The notes under the pieces were generated by a model that made no database searches, had not been told where the DNA came from, and saw nothing but the letters and a program-made list of their open reading frames with translations. DNA of 64,000 nucleotides. Origin: CAZDWZ01 sp964509425. GTDB lineage: Bacteria; Bdellovibrionota_C; UBA2361; SZUA-149; CAZDWZ01. Shown here in pieces: positions 49,207-58,111 of the stretch. Location of the stretch: the NCBI GenBank assembly GCA_964509425.1, contig CAZDWZ010000018.1, positions 1-64,000 of the forward strand, in the 5' to 3' direction. Position 1 is the stretch's first letter. Every line of letters starts with the position of its first letter. A program made the translations under genes and the position numbers.

Positions 49207-49326
49207 ATATCCATCCTTCATAGTTGCTTTGGCGCATCCTTTCTTCTGGTATCGGATATCCCGTCGAGCATCCCCATCGGAGCGACCCGATGACGGTGAA
49301 AATTTACCGGCCGACTTCGTCGTGCG

Positions 49327-50304
49327 TTAGCGGCAGACCATCGGCACGGACAACCCGAATCTGTATCCCTGGGTGAGCGCCGCCGCCACATGCACCGCAT
49401 TAAAGATGTTGTACCACTCTACTTCTGACGTGTTGCAGCAGAAGCCAAAATCCGCTGGATCGACGATAGTGCCGTTCGGAGCACACGTATCTGCGCGGAC
49501 GACTTTCCCCGTCGTGTTCACTTTCGTTTTACTGATAATCTTCTTCCAGCTCCTCCCAAGAACAAACGTCTCCCAACCCGCCTGGGCCCAGGACTCCGTG
49601 CAATGGCCATCATGTCCGAACTCGCCAAACCATTCTTCGAAGGTATCCATGGGACCGCTTTCGCAGCCCTCGCCGTTCGGGAACTCGAAACAGCATTCGT
49701 CGTGCGCGATACTCCCGGGATTAATAGACGCCATGACACGAGTGTCGTCGATGGGGATAGGCACGCTGAACGCTCCAATCGTACATTCCGCTCCGGCGGC
49801 ACCAAAACACTTCTCCTGCTTTGATCCGCAAAGAATGGCGCTGATACTGTTGCGGAACTTTTTATATCCCAAGGCAAAGGAGCCGCTTGGGCACCCGACA
49901 CTCGTCGCGGTCGCCGACGCCTGGATTTCAAACATCCGGATGGAGCCGACATAGATACAGAGAAGCCGATCAGTAAAACCGTCATATCCGGTCATTGCCC
50001 ACTTCTCGGGACACGTACGAAACCCAGGGAATTCTTGCAGCGTAGTGCCAACCGGCGACTGGCGCTCAAAAGTCGAAATATACTCTGGAAAGAGATCGGC
50101 TTTGGTGCAGGTAAACGCGCGAGACGCCGGGTGCTTGTCGAGGCGCGTAATGTATCTGTCGGAGACCACCGAACAGGCCGGCACACCTTGCCTGATTATT
50201 GAACCGTCGCTGACGACGCTATCCGCAAACGATTGAGATGAGGAAGCTGCAATAATGAACGAGAGTGCTCCCAGGAGGCGGAACGAAGCAAAAAGATTGG
50301 TCAT
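49327..50304 (-). CDS. Secreted cysteine-rich protein
   Basis: A 325-residue exported protein. ATG 50304 starts a clear signal peptide (TNLFASFRLLGALSFIIAASSSQSFA, cleavage after SFA) with GAAAGG upstream. The mature part has about 16 cysteines in spaced pairs (ACSVVSD, FTCTKAD, RTCPEKW, LLCIYVG, VGCPSGS, KCFGAAGAECTIG, DECCFEF, GCESGP, FCCNTSE, MVCR), an unusual density implying many disulfides in an extracytoplasmic setting. No enzyme motif is evident. It may bind a surface or be structural. Largest of the cysteine-rich exported proteins here. Function unknown. Confidence 0.78.
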   Translation of the reverse strand: MTNLFASFRLLGALSFIIAASSSQSFADSVVSDGSIIRQGVPACSVVSDRYITRLDKHPASRAFTCTKADLFPEYISTFERQSPVGTTLQEFPGFRTCPEKWAMTGYDGFTDRLLCIYVGSIRMFEIQASATATSVGCPSGSFALGYKKFRNSISAILCGSKQEKCFGAAGAECTIGAFSVPIPIDDTRVMASINPGSIAHDECCFEFPNGEGCESGPMDTFEEWFGEFGHDGHCTESWAQAGWETFVLGRSWKKIISKTKVNTTGKVVRADTCAPNGTIVDPADFGFCCNTSEVEWYNIFNAVHVAAALTQGYRFGLSVPMVCR

Positions 50305-50477
50305 GGTATGCCTTTCGTTGGGCTGACAGAGATCTGGAACTCCGAAGATAGCGGGTTTGAGAGCGTAAGTCATCCTCGATCCGAAGTTCGGGAGACGAGT
50401 GGAACCTCCCCGGGGGAACCTAGGTAGCAGATCAAGAATATCACTCTACAAAGGTGGTATTGCTCGCGTCTCCTGCC

Positions 50478-51182
50478 TTATGCGTGCCGCTTCGCGTTGT
50501 ACGTGTAGCGCATCTGCAGCAGCTCCACTGCAAGCGCAAAACCCATCGGGAGATAGATGTAGCCTTTCGGCACGTGGCCATGGAACCCCTCGATACAGAG
50601 CGTGACGCCGATGGTGACGAGAAACGACAGTGCGAGAATCTTCAAGGCCGGGTGTTTCTGAACAAAACCAGCGATGGCTCCTGAGAACGCAAGCACCGCA
50701 ACGAAAGATGCCACCACCGCGCCATAGATTATCCAGAGGTTATCTGTCAGTCCGACCGCAGTAATCACCGAATCAATAGAGAACACGATATCCAGGAGGA
50801 TGATCTGCGCGATGACCGACTTGAAGGACGCGTGCGGTTTGTCCTTTTGCTGCCCCTGATCGTGCAGCCCTTCAACAACGTGGTGAATCTCCTTCACCGC
50901 TTTGTAGAGCAGGAACGCGCCGCCAGCCACCAGTATCAGATCCTTGATCGAATACTTGGACATCACGGGCTGACTGAGCTTGAGCAGATACGACGCGCCG
51001 AGCAAGAGAACGATACGAGCACCAAGCGCCAGCGAAAGTCCAATCACCCGCGCACGGTTTCGCTGATCCGGCGGGAGCCGATCGGACAGAATGGAGAGCA
51101 AAAGGATGTTGTCGATCCCGAGCACGATCTCGAGGCCGATCAGCAAAAAGAATGTAGCGACGAGGTTGTAATCGAATTCCAT
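50478..51182 (-). CDS. TerC-family integral membrane protein
   Basis: A 234-residue protein with seven hydrophobic helices. Motifs: GLEIVLGIDNILLLSILSD in helix 1 and IILLDIVFSIDSVITAVGL in the repeated half. The two GxDN/FSIDS Asp residues in symmetrical positions are the metal-binding signature of TerC/Alx proteins, which export manganese or are linked to metal homeostasis. Length is normal. No yybP-ykoY riboswitch-like sequence was recognised upstream. ATG 51182 opens with MEFDYNLVATFF; a ribosome site is GGGAG about 10 nt upstream. Stands alone between unrelated genes. Confidence 0.9.
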   Translation of the reverse strand: MEFDYNLVATFFLLIGLEIVLGIDNILLLSILSDRLPPDQRNRARVIGLSLALGARIVLLLGASYLLKLSQPVMSKYSIKDLILVAGGAFLLYKAVKEIHHVVEGLHDQGQQKDKPHASFKSVIAQIILLDIVFSIDSVITAVGLTDNLWIIYGAVVASFVAVLAFSGAIAGFVQKHPALKILALSFLVTIGVTLCIEGFHGHVPKGYIYLPMGFALAVELLQMRYTYNAKRHA

Positions 51183-51459
51183 AACCGTTTGCGGGAGTTA
51201 AATTAGGTGGTCGTATTCCGAGAGCGTAAGATAATTACATTTCGAGAACTCCATGGCGAACTCAACTGTCGGTAGTCGACTGAAAGACTCTAGAGTTTCC
51301 ACCGATTCGGCGAGAAAGTTGAAATTCAAGGAAAAGAGCTAAGATATCGTATGCAGTGAGGGTATGAGCTCCAGGGTGCCGACCGAAAGCTTGATGTGAA
51401 GTGGGTGATTAATGGTTCTACATATCCCGGTCGGCTGAGTCTCAACTGCTCGAAACTCG

Positions 51460-53004
51460 CTAAGCCATCCTTTCCAGGAGATGATCTCCGACCCGAAGTG
51501 CGTTCGCCATGATGGTCAAACTCGGATTCACGGCGGCACTGGAAGGGAAAAAGCTCCCGTCTACAACATAGAGATTATCGACGTCGTGACTCTTGCAATT
51601 GATATCCAGCACCGACGTTCGGGCGTCGTTGCCGAAGCGACAGGTGCCACACTGATGCGCGACGGCCTGGAGCGGGATCTTTTTCTTGAAGTAGAAATCC
51701 ATCGGAAAGATATGACAACCGCAGTCGACTTCCTTCAAGATTTGAGGCCATTTCTTCATCAAGCGATCAAAGCCTGCGCCGTTATTGTCCGTGTATTCGA
51801 TAACGATCTGATTGTTCTTCAGCCTGACTCGATTAGCAGGATCCGGTAGATCCTCTCCGGTGATCCACCAATCCACTGAATGATGCGCCATCTGCTCGAG
51901 GACCATTCCGGGCGCTACGGGTGGTGCATCAAGAGCCATCATATCCTTATTGACCTTCCCAAGGAGCTGGACATGCCCCATCGGAAACTCGAAATCCTTC
52001 TCGCCGAAATAGAAATCGTTCAGCGCCAAAGTTTTTTGAAACACTGTCGAATTTATCTTCCGAGTGCTGAGTCCGACCATCGCTCCGTTATTGTGCTTCA
52101 TGAAGTTGCGCCCGACCTGATTCGAGCGGTTTGCGAGCCCTTCTGGATGCCGGGAGTTTGCCGATTGGAGAAGCAAAACGGCTGAATTTATCGCACCGCA
52201 GGAGAGGACCACAATGTCCGCAGAGAACGAAAGCGGCTCGCCATTCCGCTCGACCTCCACGGAGGTCACCCGCGATCCCACGGCATCGGTTTTTAACCGT
52301 GTTACCTTTGCTTCCGTCAGCAAAGTCACTCCCGGTTGCCTCAACGCGGGACGAACGGCCATAATGTCCGCGTCGGCCTTACCATCGAGGAGACAAGGAA
52401 AACCATCGCAAGTATTGCAGCGTATACATCTGCTCGCCTGAGGATTCTTTTCGTTAAGCCGGATGCCGAGCGGAATGGAGAAAGGATGGAAGTTTCTCGC
52501 CTGGAGCTCGTCATGAATCTCCTGAATTCTTGCCTCATGGCTCACCGCCGGAAACGGATAATCGCTCTCCGCCCAAGGCTCGGTAGGATCGACCCCGCGT
52601 GCGCCATGCACGCAGTAGAGCCGCTCCGCCTGGCTGTAGTAGGTTTCGAAGTCTTTATACTTCAAGGGCCATTCAGGCGAGATCCCCCCTTTGTGCACCA
52701 ACTTTTCGAAATCCTGCTCCCGAAATCGAAATAGGGCGGCGCCGTAGACCTTCGTGTTTCCCCCCACCCAGTAGCTTGTGCCGGGCCGAAGCTGTCGATC
52801 GGCTTTATCGCGCCATACATCTGTCGTGTGATAGCGGTCCTTATGGAACACTTCGACCGTATCCCAGTTCTCCTTTTCCCGAGGGAGATAGCTGCCGCGT
52901 TCAAGGAGGAGAATCTTTTTCCCGGAAGGGGCAAGCCGATGCGCCAAAGTTCCCCCACCTGCTCCGGTTCCGACGATGATGATGTCGTAATGTTGTTCGC
53001 TCAT
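51460..53004 (-). CDS. GMC oxidoreductase with Cys cluster
   Basis: A 514-residue FAD-dependent glucose-methanol-choline-family oxidoreductase. N-terminal FAD fold: DIIIVGTGAGGGTLAHRLAPSG, then GGNTKVYGAALFRF. A four-Cys segment CIRCNTCDGFPCLLDGKAD is at about residue 190, as in bacterial GMC dehydrogenases with a 3Fe-4S cluster-like or structural site. The C-terminal catalytic region has HQCGTCRFG and DNLYVVDGSFFPSSAAVNPSL with the active-site His and Asn. Cytosolic or exported without signal visible; electron acceptor may be a quinone through the NDH-2 neighbour but that is inference. Oxidises an alcohol or sugar. ATG 53004. Confidence 0.9.
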   Translation of the reverse strand: MSEQHYDIIIVGTGAGGGTLAHRLAPSGKKILLLERGSYLPREKENWDTVEVFHKDRYHTTDVWRDKADRQLRPGTSYWVGGNTKVYGAALFRFREQDFEKLVHKGGISPEWPLKYKDFETYYSQAERLYCVHGARGVDPTEPWAESDYPFPAVSHEARIQEIHDELQARNFHPFSIPLGIRLNEKNPQASRCIRCNTCDGFPCLLDGKADADIMAVRPALRQPGVTLLTEAKVTRLKTDAVGSRVTSVEVERNGEPLSFSADIVVLSCGAINSAVLLLQSANSRHPEGLANRSNQVGRNFMKHNNGAMVGLSTRKINSTVFQKTLALNDFYFGEKDFEFPMGHVQLLGKVNKDMMALDAPPVAPGMVLEQMAHHSVDWWITGEDLPDPANRVRLKNNQIVIEYTDNNGAGFDRLMKKWPQILKEVDCGCHIFPMDFYFKKKIPLQAVAHQCGTCRFGNDARTSVLDINCKSHDVDNLYVVDGSFFPSSAAVNPSLTIMANALRVGDHLLERMA

Positions 53005-53297
53005 TTTCCGTTCTCCATATTGGGGAGCTCACCGCAGGGATCTTCCACGTAAGCACAAAGAAGACCGGGACACTCCAAGCTTCTGAAATTCAACTCTGCG
53101 CCCCAATGCGGCGCTGTTTCGTCTCCCTAGCGACTAGGTCATCGCCGACTTTTCCCCACCGACTTTCTGAGAGATTGAATCCCCTTGTTCGCCGTCTGGG
53201 CTCGAAGATTCGGAATTCTTCGCTCGGTAAAAACACCGGAAGGGACTCCTGATTGCTACCGGACCATCTGCGACTTTGTAGGGGCTCAGACGAATTC

Positions 53298-53317
53298 GTT
53301 ACAAAATTTTCTGTAAC
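53298..53317. promoter_or_regulatory. Operator-like inverted repeat before the NDH-2 gene
   Basis: GTTACA-N8-TGTAAC with a largely symmetric centre, 56 nt upstream of the NDH-2 ATG. It could bind a dimeric regulator controlling one or both of the divergent oxidoreductase genes. The rest of the 53005-53372 gap shows nothing else. Confidence 0.45.
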
Positions 53318-53372
53318 AGCCGTCCGTTCTCTCAGACCTAGTGTTCAGAACGCATATATGAGGAGCACAGGT

Positions 53373-54704
53373 ATGCTGCAGAGAAGACGGGTGATCATTT
53401 TGGGTGGAGGCTTTGGCGGAGTTTTTACGGCCCTGGAATTGGAAAAATATTTTCGCGGTAGTAGGGACGTCGAGATCACACTCGTGAATCAAGAAAACTT
53501 CTTGCTCTTCACTCCGATGCTTCATGAGATCGCGGCGAGCGACCTCGATCCCACCGACATCGTGAATCCTATTCATAAGATGCTTAAGAAGACTCAATTC
53601 TTTTGCGGGACGGTTGATAAGATCGACCTCGGGACAAAGACCGTCACCGTATCTCATGGCCTTCGTGATCACTCGCATGAGCTGCAATTCGATCATTTAG
53701 TGCTCGCGCTCGGCTCCATCACACACTTCCACGGACTCCCGGGACTTTCCGAGAATGCGCTCACGATGAAGTCGCTCGGCGATGCGATACATTTACGCAA
53801 TCGCATGATCGCACTTCTCGAGGAAGCGGATTTCGAGTGCTGCAGGAGCATCCGGCGAAAGCTCCTGACTTTCGTCATCGCCGGCGGAGGATTCGCGGGG
53901 GTCGAGACGGTCGCGGCAATTAATGATTTTCTCCGGGATGTCCTGCCTTTTTATCGAAATCTCAACGCGGACAACCTTCGAGTAGTTCTCGTTCATTCAG
54001 GCAACGTCATTCTGCCGGAGCTCGATGAAAAGCTCGGACGATACGCAGGGGATTTGCTCGAAAAACGCGGTGTCGAGGTGCGGTACGGAACTCGTGTCTC
54101 GAGCTTCGACGGAGCAAAGGTCGTTCTCTCCGATGGCTCCGAACTGGAATCGGGGACTTTGATCTGGACCGCCGGAAGCGCCCCGAACCCACTTCTTGAA
54201 CATCTTGATTGTAACAAAGAGCGCGGCAGAGTCCTCGTCGATGAAACTCTGCAGCTGCCTGAAAATTCGGGAATCTGGGCCCTCGGCGACTGTGCGGCGA
54301 TCCCAAATGGCGTCGGTACAGATGGCAAACCCAGGTATCACCCTCCGACGGCGCAGCACGCCATTCGAGAGGCGAAAACCGTAGCCCGGAACATTCGTGC
54401 GTCTCTTCGCGGTGAACCCCTTTCAAAATTTCAATTTCGCACGCTAGGGCAGCTCGCATCCCTCGGACATCGGAAAGGGGTCGCTCAGATATTGGGATTT
54501 CGATTTTCTGGCTTCGTGGCGTGGTGGCTGTGGCGTACAATTTATCTAATAAAACTCCCGAGGATCGAAAAGCGGATCAGAGTCGCTCTCAGCTGGACGC
54601 TCGACATCCTTTTTTCGAAAGACAACGTTCAGCTACCCACGGGACGCTCCATCGACGGAGCGACCGTCATGGCCGACGTCAGAAAGATTGCGGTGATGAA
54701 TTAG
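53373..54704 (+). CDS. ndh: Type II NADH:quinone oxidoreductase (NDH-2)
   Basis: A 443-residue flavoprotein. ATG 53373 has GAGGAG 7 nt upstream. FAD-binding: RRRVIILGGGFGGVFTALELE; NADH-binding: LTFVIAGGGFAGVETVAAI; the second FAD contact IWALGDCAAI and the quinone-side PPTAQHAIREAKTVARNI. The C-terminal helix FSGFVAWWLWRTIYLIKLPRI would anchor it to the membrane. The enzyme passes electrons from NADH to quinone without proton pumping. It is divergent from the GMC oxidoreductase with a palindromic site between; the aquaporin-VOC gene follows after 27 bp, so they may be co-transcribed. Confidence 0.92.
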   Translation: MLQRRRVIILGGGFGGVFTALELEKYFRGSRDVEITLVNQENFLLFTPMLHEIAASDLDPTDIVNPIHKMLKKTQFFCGTVDKIDLGTKTVTVSHGLRDHSHELQFDHLVLALGSITHFHGLPGLSENALTMKSLGDAIHLRNRMIALLEEADFECCRSIRRKLLTFVIAGGGFAGVETVAAINDFLRDVLPFYRNLNADNLRVVLVHSGNVILPELDEKLGRYAGDLLEKRGVEVRYGTRVSSFDGAKVVLSDGSELESGTLIWTAGSAPNPLLEHLDCNKERGRVLVDETLQLPENSGIWALGDCAAIPNGVGTDGKPRYHPPTAQHAIREAKTVARNIRASLRGEPLSKFQFRTLGQLASLGHRKGVAQILGFRFSGFVAWWLWRTIYLIKLPRIEKRIRVALSWTLDILFSKDNVQLPTGRSIDGATVMADVRKIAVMN

Positions 54705-54731
54705 GCCGAGAGAATACGAACGGAGAGCTGA

Positions 54732-56342
54732 ATGTTGGATTCTGATTTGCATTGGCGAGAATACTTCTCAGAAGCGCTCTGCCTCGCGCTATTTATGGTA
54801 TCGGCGGGATCTTTTGGGACACTTCTCGAAGCGCCCGAGTCACCACTTCGACAAGCGGTCGAAAGTCCCTTGGTCCGGAGAGCGTTGATGGGAATCGCAA
54901 TGGGTCTTACCGCGGCGTGTCTCATCTATGCACCTTTCGGAAAGCGCTCTGGCGCGCACATGAACCCCGCCGTAACTCTGAGCTTTTTTTTCCTCGGAAA
55001 AGTTCGGCGGCAAGATGCAATCTTTTATGTAGTCTTTCAGTTTCTAGGTGCTCTCTGCGGGGTCCTCGCCGTCTGGAGTCTCCTCGGCGGCAAATTCGGA
55101 ATGCCTCCGGTGAATTTCGTAGCTACTCGTCCCGGAGCGTTTGGAACGGGGGCGGCGTTTGCCGCCGAATTCACAATCTCAATGCTCCTCTTCTTCTCCG
55201 TCCTAATATTCAGCAACCATTCGCGGCTCAGCCGTTACACTGGAATCGTCGCGGCTGTGTTGGTTTGTGTCTTTATCACCTTTGAAGCTCCCATTTCGGG
55301 AATGAGCATGAATCCGGCGCGCTCCTTCGCCTCCGCTGTTCCGCTCGGGGTTTTCACCTCCCTTTGGCTTTATTTCACCGCGCCGCCTCTCGGAATGCTG
55401 GCCGCTTCGGCCGTCTATCGGATGCTCCGCAGGAATCCAGTTCAATGCGCAAAACTCATTCACACGGAAAAGCATCGCTGCATCTTTTGTGGATTTAAAG
55501 CATTGTCCCTCGCGGTTTTGCTTTTCGTAGCCCCCTCTCCTGCAGCGGCGAGTACGCCCGCTTCCGAGGTGCAGGGGGTGGAATTCAATGTGCGAGATCT
55601 TGAACGTTCCGTCGCCTTCTACCGGGACGTCCTCGGATTCTCTCTCACCGTTAAAGAAGGTGCCACCTTCATGACCCTAGGGGAGGAACAGATTCGCTTG
55701 AAGCCATTCGATCCGGATTGCCCGACACTGCTTCCCAATGATGGACGCGCAAATGATCTTTGGTTTCAACATATCGCGATAGTCGTAAGCGATATGGATA
55801 GAGCCTATGAAGTTCTCCGGAAACACGGTGTGCAGCATGTGTCGAATCATCCGCAAACGATTCCTGCTTGGAACAAAGCTGCATCGGGCATCCGCGCCTT
55901 TTATTTTCGTGATCCCGACGGCCATAATCTGGAGTTGATATATTTTCCGAAAGGGCGTGGCCTTTCGCGTTGGCAGAAAACTGAAGGTCGGCTATTTCTC
56001 GGCATCGATCACACAGCGATTGCCGTTTCAGACACGGAGAGAAGCATCGCATTTTATCGTGATGAGCTCGGACTCACCCTCCAAGGCAGCAGCGAGAATT
56101 GGGGCACCGAACAGGAACATCTCAACAATCTTTTCGGCGCTCATGTTCGGATCACAGGACTCCGGAATGCCCAGGGAATGGGAATCGAACTGCTCCAATT
56201 TCTGAGCCCGCCCGGGGGGCGCGAAACGAACAGAGAAATCTGCGAGGGTGACATTTTTGCGGTGACTTCGGTGGTCACTGCATCATCGGAGACGCAATCA
56301 AAGCAAGATCCCGATCGACATTTCGTTCGGATTCGTAAATAA
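54732..56342 (+). CDS. Aquaporin fused to two vicinal-oxygen-chelate domains
   Basis: A 536-residue fusion. Residues 1-235 are an aquaporin with six transmembrane segments and both NPA motifs (SGAHMNPAVT with Asn78, SGMSMNPARS with Asn194). A CxxC (CIFCG, about 250) and a hydrophobic ALSLAVLLFVAPSPAAA segment follow, which looks like the original signal peptide of the second part. Residues about 283-405 and 415-510 are two glyoxalase/VOC domains (VEFNVRDLERSVAFYRDVLG; FQHIAIVVSD; GIDHTAIAVSDTERSIAFY; final ELLQFL). The metal ligands His and Glu are kept. The last 30 residues drift off the family. I know of no such fusion. It could couple water or small-solute flow with aldehyde detoxification outside the membrane, or be an accidental fusion. 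Confidence 0.85.
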   Translation: MLDSDLHWREYFSEALCLALFMVSAGSFGTLLEAPESPLRQAVESPLVRRALMGIAMGLTAACLIYAPFGKRSGAHMNPAVTLSFFFLGKVRRQDAIFYVVFQFLGALCGVLAVWSLLGGKFGMPPVNFVATRPGAFGTGAAFAAEFTISMLLFFSVLIFSNHSRLSRYTGIVAAVLVCVFITFEAPISGMSMNPARSFASAVPLGVFTSLWLYFTAPPLGMLAASAVYRMLRRNPVQCAKLIHTEKHRCIFCGFKALSLAVLLFVAPSPAAASTPASEVQGVEFNVRDLERSVAFYRDVLGFSLTVKEGATFMTLGEEQIRLKPFDPDCPTLLPNDGRANDLWFQHIAIVVSDMDRAYEVLRKHGVQHVSNHPQTIPAWNKAASGIRAFYFRDPDGHNLELIYFPKGRGLSRWQKTEGRLFLGIDHTAIAVSDTERSIAFYRDELGLTLQGSSENWGTEQEHLNNLFGAHVRITGLRNAQGMGIELLQFLSPPGGRETNREICEGDIFAVTSVVTASSETQSKQDPDRHFVRIRK

Positions 56343-56343
56343 G

Positions 56344-56616
56344 AAGAAGCTCGAGAATCATAGCCTCACACACCTCGCTCGATATCAGGAGAAGTACGGG
56401 GCAGAACTCTATGCCTATTGCCTCATGGGAAATCACCATCATGAGGTGGCAGTTTTCCTTTCGTCATCCTCTCGGGCTTCTTCTGTATCGAAGTGCAAAA
56501 CCACGCAGAACTCGGCCTTCGAGATGCTGAACCGATGCGTGCGACGTCCCCATACATGTGTGAAACGTGGCGCATTTCCCAGACAAACCCGTGCATATTG
56601 CTTTGTCCCGGAATAA
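56344..56616 (+). pseudogene. REP-associated tyrosine transposase (RAYT) remnant
   Basis: Directly after the aquaporin-VOC stop codon the frame reads ENHSLTHLARYQEKYGAELY then AYCLMGNHHHEVAVF, which matches the RAYT/IS200-like Y1 transposases (ARYxEKYGxxLYAYCLMPNHxHLLV) including the HUH-type His pair. From about 56460 similarity ends, although the frame stays open to 56616. The catalytic Tyr helix and most of the protein are missing. It is a decayed copy, likely the past source of REP-like palindromes in this genome. Confidence 0.75.
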
Positions 56617-56703
56617 ATCACACGTCACTTTCCGTCGTGGGAACAACCATTTCAAAACGGTCTCTAAAATGCACACAGCTCGAAGACGAAGAAACAAATT
56701 CGA

Positions 56704-56755
56704 GGCTCCTCGGAGCCGTGCCACGGCGGCGCGGATCCGGTGAGGACAGCCTCAC
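56704..56755 (+). promoter_or_regulatory. Leader hairpins of module L
   Basis: Three near-tandem stems: GGCTCC-TC-GGAGCC (56704-56717), GCCGTG-C-CACGGC (56715-56727) and GTGAGG-ACAG-CCTCAC (56740-56755). The last ends about 22 nt before the AGAGGG ribosome site of module L. Confidence 0.5.
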
Positions 56756-56789
56756 AGTTCCCCGTATTTGTGTCTCAGAGGGTTGTTCG

Positions 56790-57446
56790 ATGCTCCGGTT
56801 CCAGTCTCTGTTCTGCGCGGCCGCCATGCTGGCGATCGCCCTCCCGGCCCGCGGCGGTGACATCATCGCCAGCACCTCCGCCAACGTGACCGTCACCTGC
56901 AGCGACAAGGTCTGCCAGCTCGACGAGAAGAAGGTCGGCCTCGGGGTGGGCAACCTGCTCCGCCAGACCACCGAGATCGCCGACCAGATCGGGAAGTTCG
57001 ACAAGGAGGTCGAGATCGCGGTCGTGGCGGACGGCAAGGAGAAGATCACGGTCGAAGTCCCGTACAAGCGGCTCGGCGTGATGGACAACGCCGACCTCCT
57101 CGTCCGTCTCCGCGCGCTCGACTTGGGGCGGAAGACCGTGCCCCCCGGTGACCCCGTCTGCATGGGGGTCATGCTGAAGGTCGTCCTGAGCGAGGACCAG
57201 CGGCCGGAGATCGTGAAGGCGATCCGCGCGAACGGCGTCCTCAAGCAGAAGGACTTCGCGAACCTCGACAAGCTGACCGACAAGCAGCTCAAGGCGTTGC
57301 CCGCTACGCTCTGGCTGGTCAGCGAGCACTGGGCGGTCGGGAAGAAGAAGTCCCTCGCCGACCTCCTCAAGCTGGAGCCGGCGGACCTCCCCGACCCGGC
57401 CGAGGCCCTGACGTGGCTCGATGAGACGGAGGGCAAGAAGAAGTAA
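56790..57446 (+). CDS. Secreted protein (module L)
   Basis: A 218-residue exported protein of unknown family. ATG 56790 has AGAGGG 6 nt upstream; upstream in-frame ATGs lack a ribosome site. Signal peptide MLRFQSLFCAAAMLAIALPARG, cleavage near ARG-GD. The mature part starts with a beta strand (IIASTSANVTVTCSDKVCQL, a disulfide-prone Cys pair) then helical, lysine-rich segments: RQTTEIADQIGKFDKEVEIA, then EKITVEVPYKRLG and later DKLTDKQLKALPATLWLV and KKKSLADLLKLEPADLPDPA. Codons are extremely C/G-ending. No motif suggests an enzyme. The hairpins on both sides and the isolated position fit the module pattern. Confidence 0.72.
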   Translation: MLRFQSLFCAAAMLAIALPARGGDIIASTSANVTVTCSDKVCQLDEKKVGLGVGNLLRQTTEIADQIGKFDKEVEIAVVADGKEKITVEVPYKRLGVMDNADLLVRLRALDLGRKTVPPGDPVCMGVMLKVVLSEDQRPEIVKAIRANGVLKQKDFANLDKLTDKQLKALPATLWLVSEHWAVGKKKSLADLLKLEPADLPDPAEALTWLDETEGKKK

Positions 57447-57479
57447 GGTTCACGCGTCCGAGTCGCCCAGCAACAGCTT

Positions 57480-57524
57480 GCGGTGAGGAGGAGGCCTATC
57501 GGTTCTCCGGCTCCTCCTCACCGC
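57480..57524. terminator. Perfect hairpin after module L
   Basis: 14-bp stem GCGGTGAGGAGGAG / CTCCTCCTCACCGC with a 17-nt loop, 33 nt past the stop codon, followed by a weak T-rich region. Confidence 0.65.
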
Positions 57525-57710
57525 TCGCGAATTTCTTCGTCGTCACCGCCGAAGAGCAATCGATTGAACGACGATCATACGGAATCGACAAATGACGTTC
57601 CAGATTTTCTGCATGAAACCGTTAGAGAGGCCGACATGCAAGATGGATCGAAATTCGGATACCCTGAGGATACCAAGAATCGGTAAAACGACGGGCGCAG
57701 TCCTTCAAAC

Positions 57711-57780
57711 CGTAACAGGGGAACCTGATTACGATTGAAAGACTACGCCCACGAGCAGCTTAACGTCACCAGAGCTGCTC
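57711..57780. terminator. Two hairpins at the 3' end of module M
   Basis: CGTAACAGG-GGAA-CCTG(A)TTACG (57711-57733) and GAGCAGCT-N12-AGCTGCTC (57753-57780), which overlaps the stop codon of the minus-strand gene. Together they repeat the two-hairpin arrangement seen after modules C, J and K. Confidence 0.55.
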
Positions 57781-58101
57781 TTCGTCGTCTTCGGCATTCT
57801 GCATCCAGTCCTCGAGCTCGCGCTGGAGATGGGGATCGACTCGCGCCGAGCGAAGATTCACCCCATACCAGAACGTCGTCGGACCGAATCGGAAGTCCCG
57901 GAGACAGACGATTTGCTGCTCCATCAAGCGCTTCAGGTGCCATTGGAGGATATTGAAGTCCCTCCACAGCGCAGCCGTCAGCGTCTCCCTTACATCAGCC
58001 CTCAGTCCGGCCGACGATTTAGGAAGATTCTTGATCAACTTCCGAACCAGCCTGCTCTCTCGCTTGAGAGCATCAACCAGCCGTTGGCGAAGAGTCTTCA
58101 T
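57766..58101 (-). CDS. Hypothetical protein (module M)
   Basis: A 111-residue soluble protein without known family. ATG 58101 has GGAG 6 nt upstream. It starts MKTLRQRLVDALKRESRLVR, a strongly basic amphipathic helix, followed by another basic-hydrophobic helix (LIKNLPKSSAGLRADVRET), a TAALWRDFNILQWHLKRLME segment and a C-terminal RELEDWMQNAEDDEEQLW acidic end. The basic N-terminus and acidic C-terminus could bind nucleic acid or a partner. The gene is convergent with module L and immediately preceded by a 50-bp palindrome. Function unknown. Confidence 0.65.
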   Translation of the reverse strand: MKTLRQRLVDALKRESRLVRKLIKNLPKSSAGLRADVRETLTAALWRDFNILQWHLKRLMEQQIVCLRDFRFGPTTFWYGVNLRSARVDPHLQRELEDWMQNAEDDEEQLW

Positions 58102-58111
58102 AAGTGCTCCG

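Noticed and set aside
51183..51300. yybP-ykoY manganese riboswitch upstream of the TerC gene
   Set aside because: No recognisable conserved core or paired elements of this riboswitch were seen in the leader.
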